Positions 1-11,612 of a stretch of 64,000 nt of DNA are shown here, in pieces (the stretch's first letter is position 1; each line of letters begins with the position of its first letter). The stretch lies in the NCBI RefSeq assembly GCF_004193775.1, contig NC_041012.1:10685223-10749222 (forward strand). The letters are read 5' to 3'. The position numbers were made by a program, and so were the translations under genes. This DNA is from Glycine soja (taxonomy: Eukaryota > Streptophyta > Magnoliopsida > Fabales > Fabaceae). A model generated the notes under the pieces. It saw only the letters and a list, made by a program, of their open reading frames with translations. It was not told the origin of the DNA and did no database searches.

Positions 1-3000
1 GAGTGTCTTTATGCTTTACTATTTATATACACCAAAAAATAACACACATAGAAAAAGCATAAAAAATGTGATAAAAGTCAGGTTGATAAAAAAAATATTA
101 TATTATTTATCATAAATAATTTGTCTTGGTAGTGATATAGAATAGTTTATTTTATTATGACCCGAAATAAAATCAATAACAAATATGTGCATGTTCAATA
201 ATCTTATATTTAATCAGTCATAGGTTTGATATTTTATTATTTTCTTGAAATGAGATTATAAGTCTTTTATAGATTTTTTTTTTGAATTTATAGTTTCCTC
301 TACTTTACAAATTAGGACAGTTGAGATAATAAGTCTTTTGAAATTTTCTATACATTAGTATTAATTATATGCATTATATTTATATCAATTGGTAAAATAA
401 AATGTGTATAAATAATCTAAAAATAGATGATAAAATTACTTTACATTAACGTGTGTCTTGGTTAATTAATGGAAATAATTAACTCCAATTTCAGATCCTA
501 TAGTTTTTAAATAACATTTTTTTTTATAATAAAACAAAGTACCTTTACAAGGGTAAGGGATTGGTTGTATTTGGTGTAGAGCATGCAGAAAGTATTTGTG
601 TATTGTTCTTTTCTTGAAAAGAAAAAAAGTGTTACTTACAAGTTACTAGTTACACCGGGATGGAAACGTTGGAAGGTGGTGCTGCAAAATAAAATAAAAA
701 CTCCGAAGCTGACCTTATTAGCCACCCTGCTGGGACCCACAGTGGAAGATCATGATCCTATATATACGAATGGATGGCCCTGATTCATTTTGCATCTTCC
801 AAACCGCATCATTATCGCTTACACACGTCGACCATGTGCCGCAATAATGTTTCGCTTCCTTGCATTGCATGCAATTGGAAAAATTATTAATTTTTAGGCT
901 AAAATGTATTTTTTTTCTTTTATTTTTTTTGAATCTGCAAATTTAATTTTCTATTTTTAATTAAAAAATTTCATTTTTTACTTTTAATTTTTTTTTATAA
1001 TTTTAGTTCTTAAATTGAGACATTTCATATCTCATTTTTAAAAAACATATAATTTTAGTTTTTTTTATCTAATTTCAAACATTGATTTATTTATTTTATA
1101 AATATTAATTAACATAATTTTATTTATTATTCACATGATAAATATTTTTTAAAATTATTTAATTGCAAAAAATATTAATTTTTTTAAAAAATACATAATC
1201 AAGTTTAAAATTAAAAAAGATGATTAAAATCGCATATTTTTTAAAAAGTGAAGGACAAATTATCTTAATTAAAAAATAAAAACGCTAAAACTTTGAATTT
1301 TTAAAAATTAAAGAATAAAATATTTTAATTAAAAATAAAAAAACTGAAATCATTAATTTAGAAAAATAGAATGAAAAATAATATATTTTAACTTAATTTT
1401 TATTATTTGTCTAGTGTAGGCATGTACTTCGTAAAAGAAGGATTAAATTATGAATCATTAACATTTTATTATTTTTTATTGTTGATATTAATAATTAAAA
1501 TAATAATAATTTAACAGTTAAATTGATAAAATTAACATTTTATATAAAGCCATTAATCGCGTAAGTACATAATTTGAGCACGCACACGTATAAGGGATGG
1601 ACTTATACACAAATAAGAGACATTTTAAATAAGAACTTTCGTTACATAAGAATGAAAAGAAAAAATTTAACCATGAGATAAAATATTTTTAGTTCTCATT
1701 CTTTATTTATTTATAAATATATATTTTTAAAAAAAACCTCGTATCCACATCTATATAAATAAACTAGACTTGAGAATAACTGAAGAAGTATTCATACTGT
1801 GTTTTTTTGTGTTGATAATTATAGTATTTATATAAATAATATTCTTCTATATGGTATTAATTGTAGTATTTATCATATACATATACATAAATAACTTTAA
1901 TTATATTATTGAATACTAGATTTATTATATTTAATAAATATATATTTATAAAAAGCACGACTTTTCACATGAATCAATGTATTATTAAAAAAATTGTATC
2001 AAACAAAATTTATTTTTATAGAAAATATAATAACTATATATATATATATATATTAAAATATATGCTAAGTATAAAAGTTTTATAAATTTTATTGTTGCAT
2101 AAAAAAAGTCCTATTTTTGGTATTACACTAATAACCTTTTTATAAAAATATATATTAAAGAAGTCAATTTCAAAGATTGATATGGTAAGTTGTTTGATCA
2201 TGTCTTCTCTCTAAATTATATACAAATTTTAGTGTCTTCTTTTTTTTTTGTTCAATAAGAGTGAGGCCCCTTAAAAGTGTATTTGGCATTATTCTTTGGT
2301 ATTGTACTCGAATACCTGTGAATTTGATCCCTTCCTCAAGTGGAGCCGAGTGAATTGGCGTTGCTGAGTTTGGCTGTCTACATTTTTTTGTAAATTTGTT
2401 ATACCAAGAATATCTATTTTTTTTTTCTGTGTTGAATATCTATCTATTGATAATAAAAAGCTGATTCTTTTCGAGATGTAAAAGTTATTTGAGTGAGGCA
2501 GTAATTTTTTATTTAAGTGAGTATTACTTCTTTTATATATATATATAAATTTATAAAATTGATATAAGATTTAATTATGTTTACAGGTAAAAAATAATTT
2601 ATTTAATGATAAAATATGTGTTAAATGCTAATCATATATAAAATTTTGATTACAAATAAAAATAATATTTAACTTAGTAGGGGCTAAATATAGCGTTATC
2701 TCTGAGTGTGACCCTACCCACCACATCCGCCATGGCTTAACTGGGTCCAAGTTCACGTGGTCCACTGTATGTACACATGACCACCGTTCATCTAACTGCT
2801 TTGACTTTTATTCCTAACTCAAGGATACCATTTCTTTTTCTTTGGCTTAGTGGGTCCCACACAGTTTGGCCATGTTCTGTTCAAACATTAACATATGCTG
2901 CATTAATTATAATTATAAGCAACTTATTTGGCCATGGGAGAGTTGGAATTATTATCCAGAACAGTTTTCATAAAGGCAACTCATAGCAAGGCAAGCTTTT

Positions 3001-3895
3001 TTTTCCTATTTTTTTTTGTTTATTATTGAATGAAATCTTATACAAGTCTTCTTAAATTATTTAGACTTATTTATTTATTAATAAAATTAATTTCATTAAA
3101 TAATAAGAATAATAACTTCAGTTAAAAAATTAAATAATAAGAATATTTTTAAAAACTTTTTACCAGCATATTTCTTTTTAAAATTTAGAAGATTTTTTCC
3201 TCGTTTAGTTTACCATTTCTTACCATTTAATTTATAAGGCTGCAAATATTAAACTATTGTTGATAACTTAGTATGTGTTTTGAATTTAATATGGAACCCA
3301 ATGAATTTTTATATGCCAAAAGAACTTATTTTTGCGGTCGTCTTTTTTTCTTGGACTTTTGTATGATTTGACTGAGCAACACTCGTACAATTCATAAATT
3401 ACGTAATATATTGATTGTGTTTAATATTAATCGTACTGTACATAAGCTCTTTGTTTCAAGTCTCTCTCTTAAAAAAGAGCGCGCAGGTATTATTTTTTCA
3501 AAACTTCAACAAAAAAAATCATAGCTACTATTTTATGATTTCTAATGGGATGAAAAATAGTGATAAAAAAATGGTGAAAGAGAAGCTTAAAAATGATAGA
3601 AAGAAAGCAATAATACGTATGATGGAAAAAAATTATATAAAAAAATAGTTTTGAAAGTTACAGATTTTGTAACAAAGATATGAAATTTCTATAAAAGTAT
3701 ACAAGTTTATAAAAGGAGTATCATATTATTTGTAGAATGATTAGATGTATTATCAAATAACATCTAATTAAGCTGATTGATTGATGACATTGACTAGTTT
3801 CACAGCCTCATCCCTGCTGCAAGTGCAAGGTGATCGTGAAGCCAGCACTGTAGCTTTTGCCTCCGAGAACCATCGATTTAGAATGAGTTCATAAT

Positions 3896-3955
<60 letters not shown>

Positions 3956-4703
3956 AAGTACTTATAAAAGAAAGTAAAATGAATTGATCTTATATATTCA
4001 CGTATAAACTAAAATGATACAAAAATGAGTTTAGTTTAACGTATAAACTAAAATCAACTTCTATAAAAGTTCTTTTTCATTACTTTTGCCAAAAATTAAA
4101 GTGCATAAATTAATCATAGTTTAGGCAAAAAAACTGATCAATATCTTTTATTTTATTATTTTTCAATAAATATTATGAATTTTTTTTTATCTAAATCCAA
4201 AAGTATTCATTTTATTAATTGGGGGTAGTGTTTTATTCCCTGTTTTGCTGTATTTGTATATAAAACTTTAAAAAACAGTTTGGAAAACATCGTAATAGCG
4301 TTAAAGTTTATTAACTAGCTTCTAGCTAGAGCTTATGCAATATATCACATAAAGTTCCTAACTGGCTATTAAAATAATACTAGGAATAAACAAGTTTTAA
4401 AGTGTGATGTTGATATCTATAATTTAAAACTTCTTACACATTAGTCTTACTAGCCTGTCCAAGTCTCGCGTGGGTACTTTTCTTTTTTTTAGGTGTTGCA
4501 CAATGTGGGAGGGAAGTTTTCTACGTGGATACACTGTGCCTGTGGTTTTTAGGCCGTTAGATATAAAGTTAAATTTTTTAACTGTAGAAATCGTAAAATA
4601 CAATGTATCAGTAAAGTATGAAATAACAAATATGTATTGTTCAGTAGTTTGTATAATTACACGCTCGATTGTATTTCTTCTCTGAATATGCTAAAAAATC
4701 TGT
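1..4703. other. AT-rich intergenic region, no gene supported
   Basis: No open frame here resembles a known protein; the short frames are AT-rich and unconvincing. A weak foldback spans about 893-1395: the left flank reads GGCTAAAATGTATTTT and the right flank ends in its approximate complement, with poly-T arms facing poly-A arms, as in legume MITEs. A pure (AT)25 microsatellite lies at 3901-3950. The stretch around 2690-2990 is less AT-rich than its surroundings but shows no recognisable coding sequence. Confidence 0.6.
3901..3950. repeat. (AT)n microsatellite
   Basis: Twenty-five uninterrupted AT dinucleotides. Likely length-polymorphic between accessions. Confidence 0.97.
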
Positions 4704-5369
4704 AAGTCCGTATGATGTTTGTCCTCCTCTATAGTAAGTTGAATCCAGAATCCAAAATACTTTGATTTGTGTGTGTTTGCATATCAACTTCCCTGTTTCA
4801 CCACTCCAATTTTACAACAACTAAATTTTGTGTTTTAAGATTTTTAATTCAAATTGAAATAAAAAAACTAAACATAAATTGTTTTTCAAAAGTTTTAAGT
4901 TTCAAAACATTCTCGTTTGATGTAAAAAATATACGATGGGATCTTTACTTGGGTCATAATTAAATTTAGAGATCTGGATAGAGATTAAAGATGATGAAAA
5001 TGTAAGTTATTTTAAAACTTTATATATTATGACTCACGTTTTCATCTACTTCTTTAGCATCGAATTGAAACTACAAATTTAGTTACAACCCAAGTTAAGA
5101 TCCAATCGATTAATACCATTTTTAACACTGAACAAAAATGTTTTGAAACTAGAAACTTTTGAAAAACAATTTCTATTTGGCTTATGGTTTCAATTTAGAT
5201 TAAAAATCTTAAAACACAAAAATTTTAAAACGTGAACAAGTAAAGTAGAATGATGAAACGAAAAAGGTGATATGCCATAAACACGCACAAATTAAGGTAT
5301 GAACGAGGTCAAACAAGAGTTCTGAACTCAGCTTACCATAGAGGAGGATGAACTGTATGCGGACTTATG
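4704..5369. repeat. long imperfect inverted repeat (about 300-bp arms)
   Basis: The left arm (about 4704-5006) and right arm (about 5033-5369) are imperfect reverse complements separated by only about 26 bp. Matching blocks include AAGTCCG near the outer ends, TCCTCCTCTAT, TTGTGTTTTAAGATTTTTAA, ATTGTTTTTCAAAAGTTT, GTTTCAAAACATT and GATGAAAA next to the loop. Several indels and many substitutions separate the arms, so it is not recent. Neither arm encodes a protein I recognise. A transcript through it would fold into a long hairpin. It could be a foldback transposon or an inverted duplication of unique sequence; I cannot tell which. Confidence 0.85.
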
Positions 5370-5870
5370 AATGTGAAATGTCACTTGTTTTATTGATAAG
5401 TAATTTATGTTTTTTTTATGTTAAGAACTTGACTAACAATTTTTAATCAATTTTTTTCTTCTCGTCGACAGTTATATATAAATTTAAAAATCGGGATTTT
5501 ACTTAAAAAAGCAAGTCTATTTTAAAAACTTACAACTTTAATATAATGAGAGTGAATAATTCTTTTGCCATTCTCCAAAAGTAAAATTGACAGACAACAG
5601 TCACAAACAAAGGCAACAAGATTTGCTCTTGCCGTGTCGCCATCAAAGACTTGTTCACGTAGTTGTTGTATTTTACTGTCACTATTATACGTTACTTACC
5701 TTACGGTAATTCGTTAAACTGAATTAACAGAACTTCTAGTTCAGCGCCGCACTAGCCCAAGCCAAGCTGAAACGAGCCGAGCCAGTCCCATAGCAAAACT
5801 CGATCTCTTAGCTGACTCAGCTCCAGCAGCCGCCACAAAAAGAAAATTAGACAACCAAAAAGCATTACGC
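5370..5870 (+). promoter_or_regulatory. probable PUB13 promoter / upstream region
   Basis: AT-rich DNA gives way at about 5730 to a more GC-rich stretch leading into the PUB13 leader. No clear TATA box is visible at a fitting distance, so the start may be of the TATA-less, pyrimidine-patch type. The assignment rests on position only. Confidence 0.35.
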
Positions 5871-5873
5871 GTT

Positions 5874-5894
5874 TCTCTCTCTCTCTCTCTCTCT
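5874..5894 (+). repeat. CT microsatellite in the probable PUB13 5'UTR
   Basis: An uninterrupted CT run ends about 120 bp before the PUB13 ATG. Pyrimidine patches of this kind are common near plant transcription starts and in leaders; a role here is inferred from position. Confidence 0.7.
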
Positions 5895-6015
5895 GTATCT
5901 ATCTATCCTTCTCTTAAAACCGCAGTGTCTGAGACGAGCGAGCCACTATGACCCGCCGCGACTTCGATCTCCGGCAATCTAACTAAAACGGCGGCGTATA
6001 GCGGGATCTGCGAGC

Positions 6016-9000
6016 ATGGAGGGTGAGAACGCGAGCAAGGTGATCGAATTGGTGAACGAGATAGCCAGCATCTCCGAGTACAGGCCTCCGGTGAAGAAGC
6101 AGTACTGCAACTTGGCGCGGAGGCTGAAGCTTCTGATCCCGATGTTCGAGGAGATTAGGGACATGAACAAAGACGCGCTTCCCGAGGACACTTCCAACGC
6201 CGTCCTCGCCTTCAAGGAAGCTCTCCAATCCGCTAGGGAACTCCTCAGATTCGGAAGCGAAGGCAGCAAGCTTTACTTGGTTTGTTTTTCTTACTCTTTA
6301 TTGTTATTATTATTGTTTTCTGCTTTCTTTTGTACGACCGAAAGTAGTTTTTGCAATAACGATTTTAAAGCTACATTCTCTGGATTACTTTTAATTTTTT
6401 AAAGATTTTTTTGTATTTTTTTTTATAAATTTATTTTGGTTTTTGAACTGCTTTTGTTTTTTTTTTTGCCTCTTTTGTATGTTGATTGTTGATCGCGTTG
6501 AGGATATGATTTGTGGTATTTGGAAATTGTAAAGAAAAGAAAGCTTGGAGCTGGTTTAGTGTTTTTGTTTTTGATTGTATTTGCTGAAACTATAAGCCAG
6601 CCAAAGTTTTAAATTGCGGACAATTTCCAGTTGCGGATCGTTTTTTAAAGCCTTGCCTACAACTTCTCAAGACCTTGGACAATTTGTAGGTCTTGTTTCC
6701 TGATAGGTTTGTTGATGTGTGCCTGGCTGTACCTGGATGTGGATGTCAGCGAAAGAATCCTCTCCCTTTCACCTCTGATTGTTAACAAGCTTTAGATAGG
6801 AACTTGAATAAAGATTTTTTTTATGTTTTTTCTTCCTTTGCTTGAGACACTTTCCCAACTTCAGAAGGGAGATTTAAAGATATATATAGGCTTGCACGCG
6901 CACACATATACGAGAGGAAGGGAGATTTCTGAATGCAGTGTATTTCATACAGTTAAAAACTTTGGGGATTCCCTTTTCTAGCCAGCGGTACTTGTTGATC
7001 CAGTGTGCCAGACATTCTACCGTTGATGTTTGGTTCCTATGGTTGATGAGAAGCTAATATATAATATGGATTGTGAATAGCACCCTCTCTGTGAATGTGA
7101 TTAAAACCTCTTTATTGAAATTACCATGGGATTTAAAAGTTGGATTTGTTTTACTTTGGGATGTTTTTAGCATTTTGGTAATTTTGCTACATGGTCCAAA
7201 CGGTTTGGACAATTGTTATTTGGATAATGGATAACCTACATCTGTTGTGGGGAGCTTTGCAGAAAAAGTTAAAAGGTAAAATGTAGAGGTAGGCAAAGGG
7301 TATTTTTTATATTCTTTACAAATTTCTTACATCAATTATCATAAAAACATTGTCCGTGGTATCAAATTTATTATATATTGTGGGACTTTGAAATGGTCAA
7401 ACTAATCCGGTTATATGCAACTATACGAAATTTAATGCAATTTGCAATATTAATTGTATGTCTACATGAGAATCTTAGTTTACTTACTTACAGTTTCATA
7501 GGGAGGCATTCATGTATGCTTGTTGTGACCTGTGGTTGCTCGCAGCTCTATTTTTCATGTGATTGGGACCTGTTAGAACTATGGTTGAATGATATGTTTG
7601 GAGAAAACATTATGGAAATATGCATCTGATAAAATGATTTCTGCTGCCTTACATGTTGATTCTGTTGTCTTTATTCCTGTTTTCAGGTCCTTGAGCGGGA
7701 CGATATTATGAATAAGTTCTACGAGGTGACAGCTCAGTTGGAACAGTCATTGGGTGGTATTTCCCATGATAAACTTGATATATCAGATGAAGTTAAAGAG
7801 CAGGTATAAATATTTCAATTATATATAAACTATTGTATGCATGCAAGACAGTGATATTAGTCTGCCAAATCTGATCCGTTGAACGTTCCTTCCTCTAGTT
7901 AGCTATTGAGATTAGAATGGATACTCCACCATTGTGGCTCTTCTTTATCTCTAATTGTTTTGCTATTTACACAATCTTGCTTAATTCTCCCAATAATTTC
8001 AGGTTGAGTTGGTTCTTGCCCAGTTCAGAAGAGCTAAAGGGAGGGTTGATGAACCAGATGTCAGGTTGTATGAGGATATGTTGTCTGTTTACAACAGCAG
8101 CAGTGATGCAGCTACAGATCCATCTGTTCTAAGTCAATTAGCTGAAAAATTGCAATTGATGGGAATAGCTGATCTTACTCAAGAATCACTTGCTTTGCAT
8201 GAGATGGTGGCATCAAGTGGTGGGGATCCAGGAGCACGCATTGAGAAAATGTCAATGTTATTGAAGAAGATAAAGGATTTCGTGCAAATAGAAAATCTAG
8301 TCAAGGATGATAATTTAGGAGGAAAAGGCATTTTCTCAAAAGTCTATGGACTTGGGACAAATGAAAAGAGTCATCAGGCTCCTGTTATCCCTGATGATTT
8401 TCGATGTCCGATTTCCCTGGAATTAATGAAGGACCCTGTCATTGTTTCAACAGGACAGGTATGTACATTATATGATGCTCCCTGACAGCTAAATTGCAAA
8501 TACTGTGCAGTTGACCATTATCCTTCTTGACTTGGCAAATTGAAATATCAGATGATCCCTTTATGTGTGCTTGAAAGTAAAAATGCCTGCTAAAGGCACC
8601 ATGTTCTAGCACAATTTTGTTAAGATATCTAATTTTTTTCTGGATAAGGATTGTCTAATTTTACTCATTAACATGACAGGGTCATTTTATGTGAAAGAAA
8701 TATGTGAAAGCAAAATTAATGGTCCCTACTTTATTATAAAATCCTCTTAAAAATAACTTTATTTTAAAATTCTGAAGTTATTGAGCATCACATTACTTGG
8801 ACGGATTGCAACATGTACAATTGCTTTGAATATTCATAGATTGTTGTGAAACATAAATCTTGGTTGAACTTGGAAACTTGGTATAGAAACTGAAGGCTAT
8901 TCTATATTACACCCTTCTAATTGACCTATTGATCTATGTTTGTGAATGCTGATTTCTGTTCACACTATTGACATTTTACCGCTGCTTCTGAATTGTTTTG

Positions 9001-10198
9001 TTTATAATGTCACATTGCCCGCTCAAATACATCTTGTTCTCATCTGCAGACTTATGAGCGTACTTGTATTGAGAAGTGGTTGCAAGCAGGGCACGGGACC
9101 TGCCCCAAAACACAGCAGACTCTCACTAGTACTGTTCTCACACCTAACTATGTATTACGGAGCCTCATAGCACAATGGTGTGAAGCCAATGGCATAGAGC
9201 CACCAAAACGACCTAGCGATTCACAACCTAGTAAATCAGCATCAGCCTACTCTCCTGCTGAGCAAAGTAAGATTGAAAGTCTTCTCCAAAAGCTCACATC
9301 TGTGAGTCCTGAAGACCAGAGATCAGCTGCTGGCGAGATCCGCCTTCTTGCAAAGCGCAACGCAGATAACCGCGTTGCCATTGCTGAAGCTGGTGCAATA
9401 CCTCTCCTTGTTGGTCTTTTGTCTGTGCCTGACTCCCGCACTCAAGAACATGCCGTGACAGCGCTCCTGAATCTTTCCATATATGAAAACAACAAAGGAA
9501 GTATTGTTTCTTCAGGAGCAGTTCCAGGTATAGTTCATGTGCTGAAGAAGGGAAGCATGGAGGCTCGGGAAAATGCAGCAGCAACACTTTTCAGCCTTTC
9601 AGTAATAGATGAAAACAAGGTTACAATTGGATCTTTAGGAGCCATACCACCACTAGTGACACTGCTAAGTGAGGGTAACCAAAGGGGTAAGAAAGATGCT
9701 GCAACAGCACTCTTCAATTTGTGCATTTATCAGGGCAACAAGGGAAAGGCAGTGAGGGCTGGCGTTATTCCCACGCTGATGCGACTACTGACTGAACCTA
9801 GCGGGGGAATGGTGGATGAAGCATTAGCTATTTTGGCAATATTGGCTAGCCATCCTGAAGGGAAGGCTACTATTAGAGCTTCAGAGGCAGTGCCGGTTTT
9901 AGTAGAGTTTATTGGGAATGGCTCACCAAGGAACAAAGAGAATGCAGCTGCCGTTTTAGTTCACCTCTGTTCTGGAGATCAACAATATCTTGCACAGGCA
10001 CAAGAGCTGGGGGTGATGGGTCCACTGTTAGAATTGGCTCAAAATGGTACAGACAGAGGCAAAAGAAAGGCTGGACAATTGCTAGAACGTATGAGCAGGT
10101 TAGTTGAGCAACAGCAGGAAGTTCCAATACAAACTGAAACTCAAGCTCAGAACGAGGATACCCAACCACCTTTGATTACTAACCCCGATGATTCCTAA
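6016..10198 (+). CDS. PUB13: U-box/ARM-repeat E3 ubiquitin ligase, PUB13-type
   Basis: Four coding exons: 6016-6279, 7687-7803, 8003-8458 and 9050-10198. All introns are GT-AG and phase 0. They join into a 661-residue protein, close to the roughly 660 residues of Arabidopsis PUB13. In order: a helical U-box N-terminal domain (about 1-240, including the stretch [20 protein letters not shown]); a U-box (about 255-330) starting [18 protein letters not shown] and split by intron 3 after STGQ; then ARM repeats (about 352-640). The U-box recruits an E2 and the ARM repeats bind substrates. In Arabidopsis PUB13 ubiquitinates the flagellin receptor FLS2 (with PUB12, BAK1-dependent) and ABI1, and affects cell death and flowering; rice SPL11 is its relative. 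That this copy does the same is inferred. The start is the first ATG after a GC-rich leader and fits the family N-terminus. No frame damage is seen. PUB14 is the next nearest name but matches less well over the N-terminal domain. Confidence 0.93.
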
Positions 10199-10739
10199 GA
10201 TGTCTTATTATACTTTGTTCATTTTGTCTTTTTGTTCTCTTTAAAGTGTTGAAAGAAGCATCTGTTTGGAGGAAAGGGTGGAAGATCACCTTCCTACTCC
10301 ATAAGTTATTTGTTTGTTTGTGTGATATTCAGCAGAGATGTAATGCAAAAAACTTGTGAAAGTGGGCAAGAAGAAATCGAAGCAAATGGGCAAGCTTGAA
10401 GTGGAAAATGTATAATTTGTAACATGCACTGTATTCTAATCATCCTCAGATTTTAATGAAGAGATGTTTTGTTTATTCGTACCGCATCACATGATGTTAG
10501 AGATGTTATAAAAGTATAAAGTCATTCATTTGTCTTTTTTTTATCTAGCAATTTATCATTTCGAAAATGTTAGTTCATAACGTCATATTAGAGTTATTAT
10601 GTCAGCAAAAAAAGTATTAGAGTTATTATGATCAAGTGATTTGAAGTTGAATTATTGTCATTCCAACTCTAATATTGAATGATTAGTTGAAATAAAAGAC
10701 AAGGTATGCAACGCATAAAACAGTTAATGACCAATGCAA
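10199..10739 (+). other. PUB13 3'UTR and short intergenic stretch
   Basis: The 3'UTR follows the TAA at 10196-10198. A degenerate poly(A)-signal-like AATGAA lies near 10455, so the transcript probably ends around 10480. From there to about 10740 I see only AT-rich sequence. Confidence 0.45.
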
Positions 10740-11612
10740 CATGGGGCACGATACAGGCCTGGATCGGAGAATTATCTTTTCGTTTTGCTTGTTGGTATTT
10801 GTGGAATGGACGTAATGATTGCTGTTTAACAGGGAAGAAAAAACTAAAACTAAGGTGAAGCCTGATGATGAAGAGCACAAGGTGATCGATCTTTTTCATG
10901 TTTTTATTTTGGTCAAAACTATTGGTGTCTGATTCAAGGATAACATCAATAAGGACTAAACTGAGTCAATTTTGTTTGGGAAGTAACCACTCAAGTAGTT
11001 TGAATTTTGGCGTCATTGGTATTTTGTGGAATGGACATAATAATGGCACAAGTTCCTTTTTCATAGTAAGTAGCAGCAGCAGTCGAACTTATTAGTTAAT
11101 CACGCCAAATATTTCAATTTAATCAATTAACCTTTAAACTTTACACTTCTGATCAGTTCATAACTTATAAGATATCTGATTTGTTTAAGAAATATAAATG
11201 TTTTAGGTAGCTTCTGTATCAACATTGGTATATCCACGGCTTTTGTAGCTGAATTATGGGTGCTATTTTGGCCATTGAAACAGCTTGGCAAAAAGGTTGG
11301 TTACAATTTTGGCTTGAAAGTTGAAACGGACTTAACATTAGTTGTCCAATCCTTCTCCAAGCCTTCTCTTGTTTCCTGGAAGCTTAGAAATCGCTGGCTG
11401 AACAGTCTTATTTTTTTACCTCTCAAATGCATTTTTGTGTTTCTCACGTATGCAAGAGAGGTAAAGCTTTAACCCTTGTGCTGATAAGTTAGCTAATCAT
11501 GGTCTTACAGTTAATTTCTTTACTTGGTGGGATTCAATAACATCCTTCTGTATGTATAGCTGATTATATGCACAATAGGTTAGACCTAATTACAGGTTTT
11601 GATCTTTTTTCG
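10740..11612 (+). mobile_element. decayed LINE (L1-type) 3' part with RNase H relic
   Basis: Around 11248-11612 three frames must be combined to read an RVT_3-type RNase H C-terminus as found in plant L1 elements: AELW, then GAILAIETAWQKGWLQFWLE in the next frame, then ETDLTLVVQSF, and further on CADKLANHGL followed by FFTWWDS and a HNRLDL-like end. At least three frameshifts and a stop show it is dead. Upstream, about 10740-10840, a frame reading WYLWNGRND fits the tail of the reverse-transcriptase zinc-binding region. A similar GTGGAATGGACAT segment recurs near 11025, hinting at a local duplication. No poly(A) tail or target duplication could be fixed, so the outer limits are approximate. 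Confidence 0.75.

Noticed and set aside
9247..10169. Several minus-strand frames of 63-97 codons
   Set aside because: Antisense shadows of the PUB13 ARM-repeat exon.
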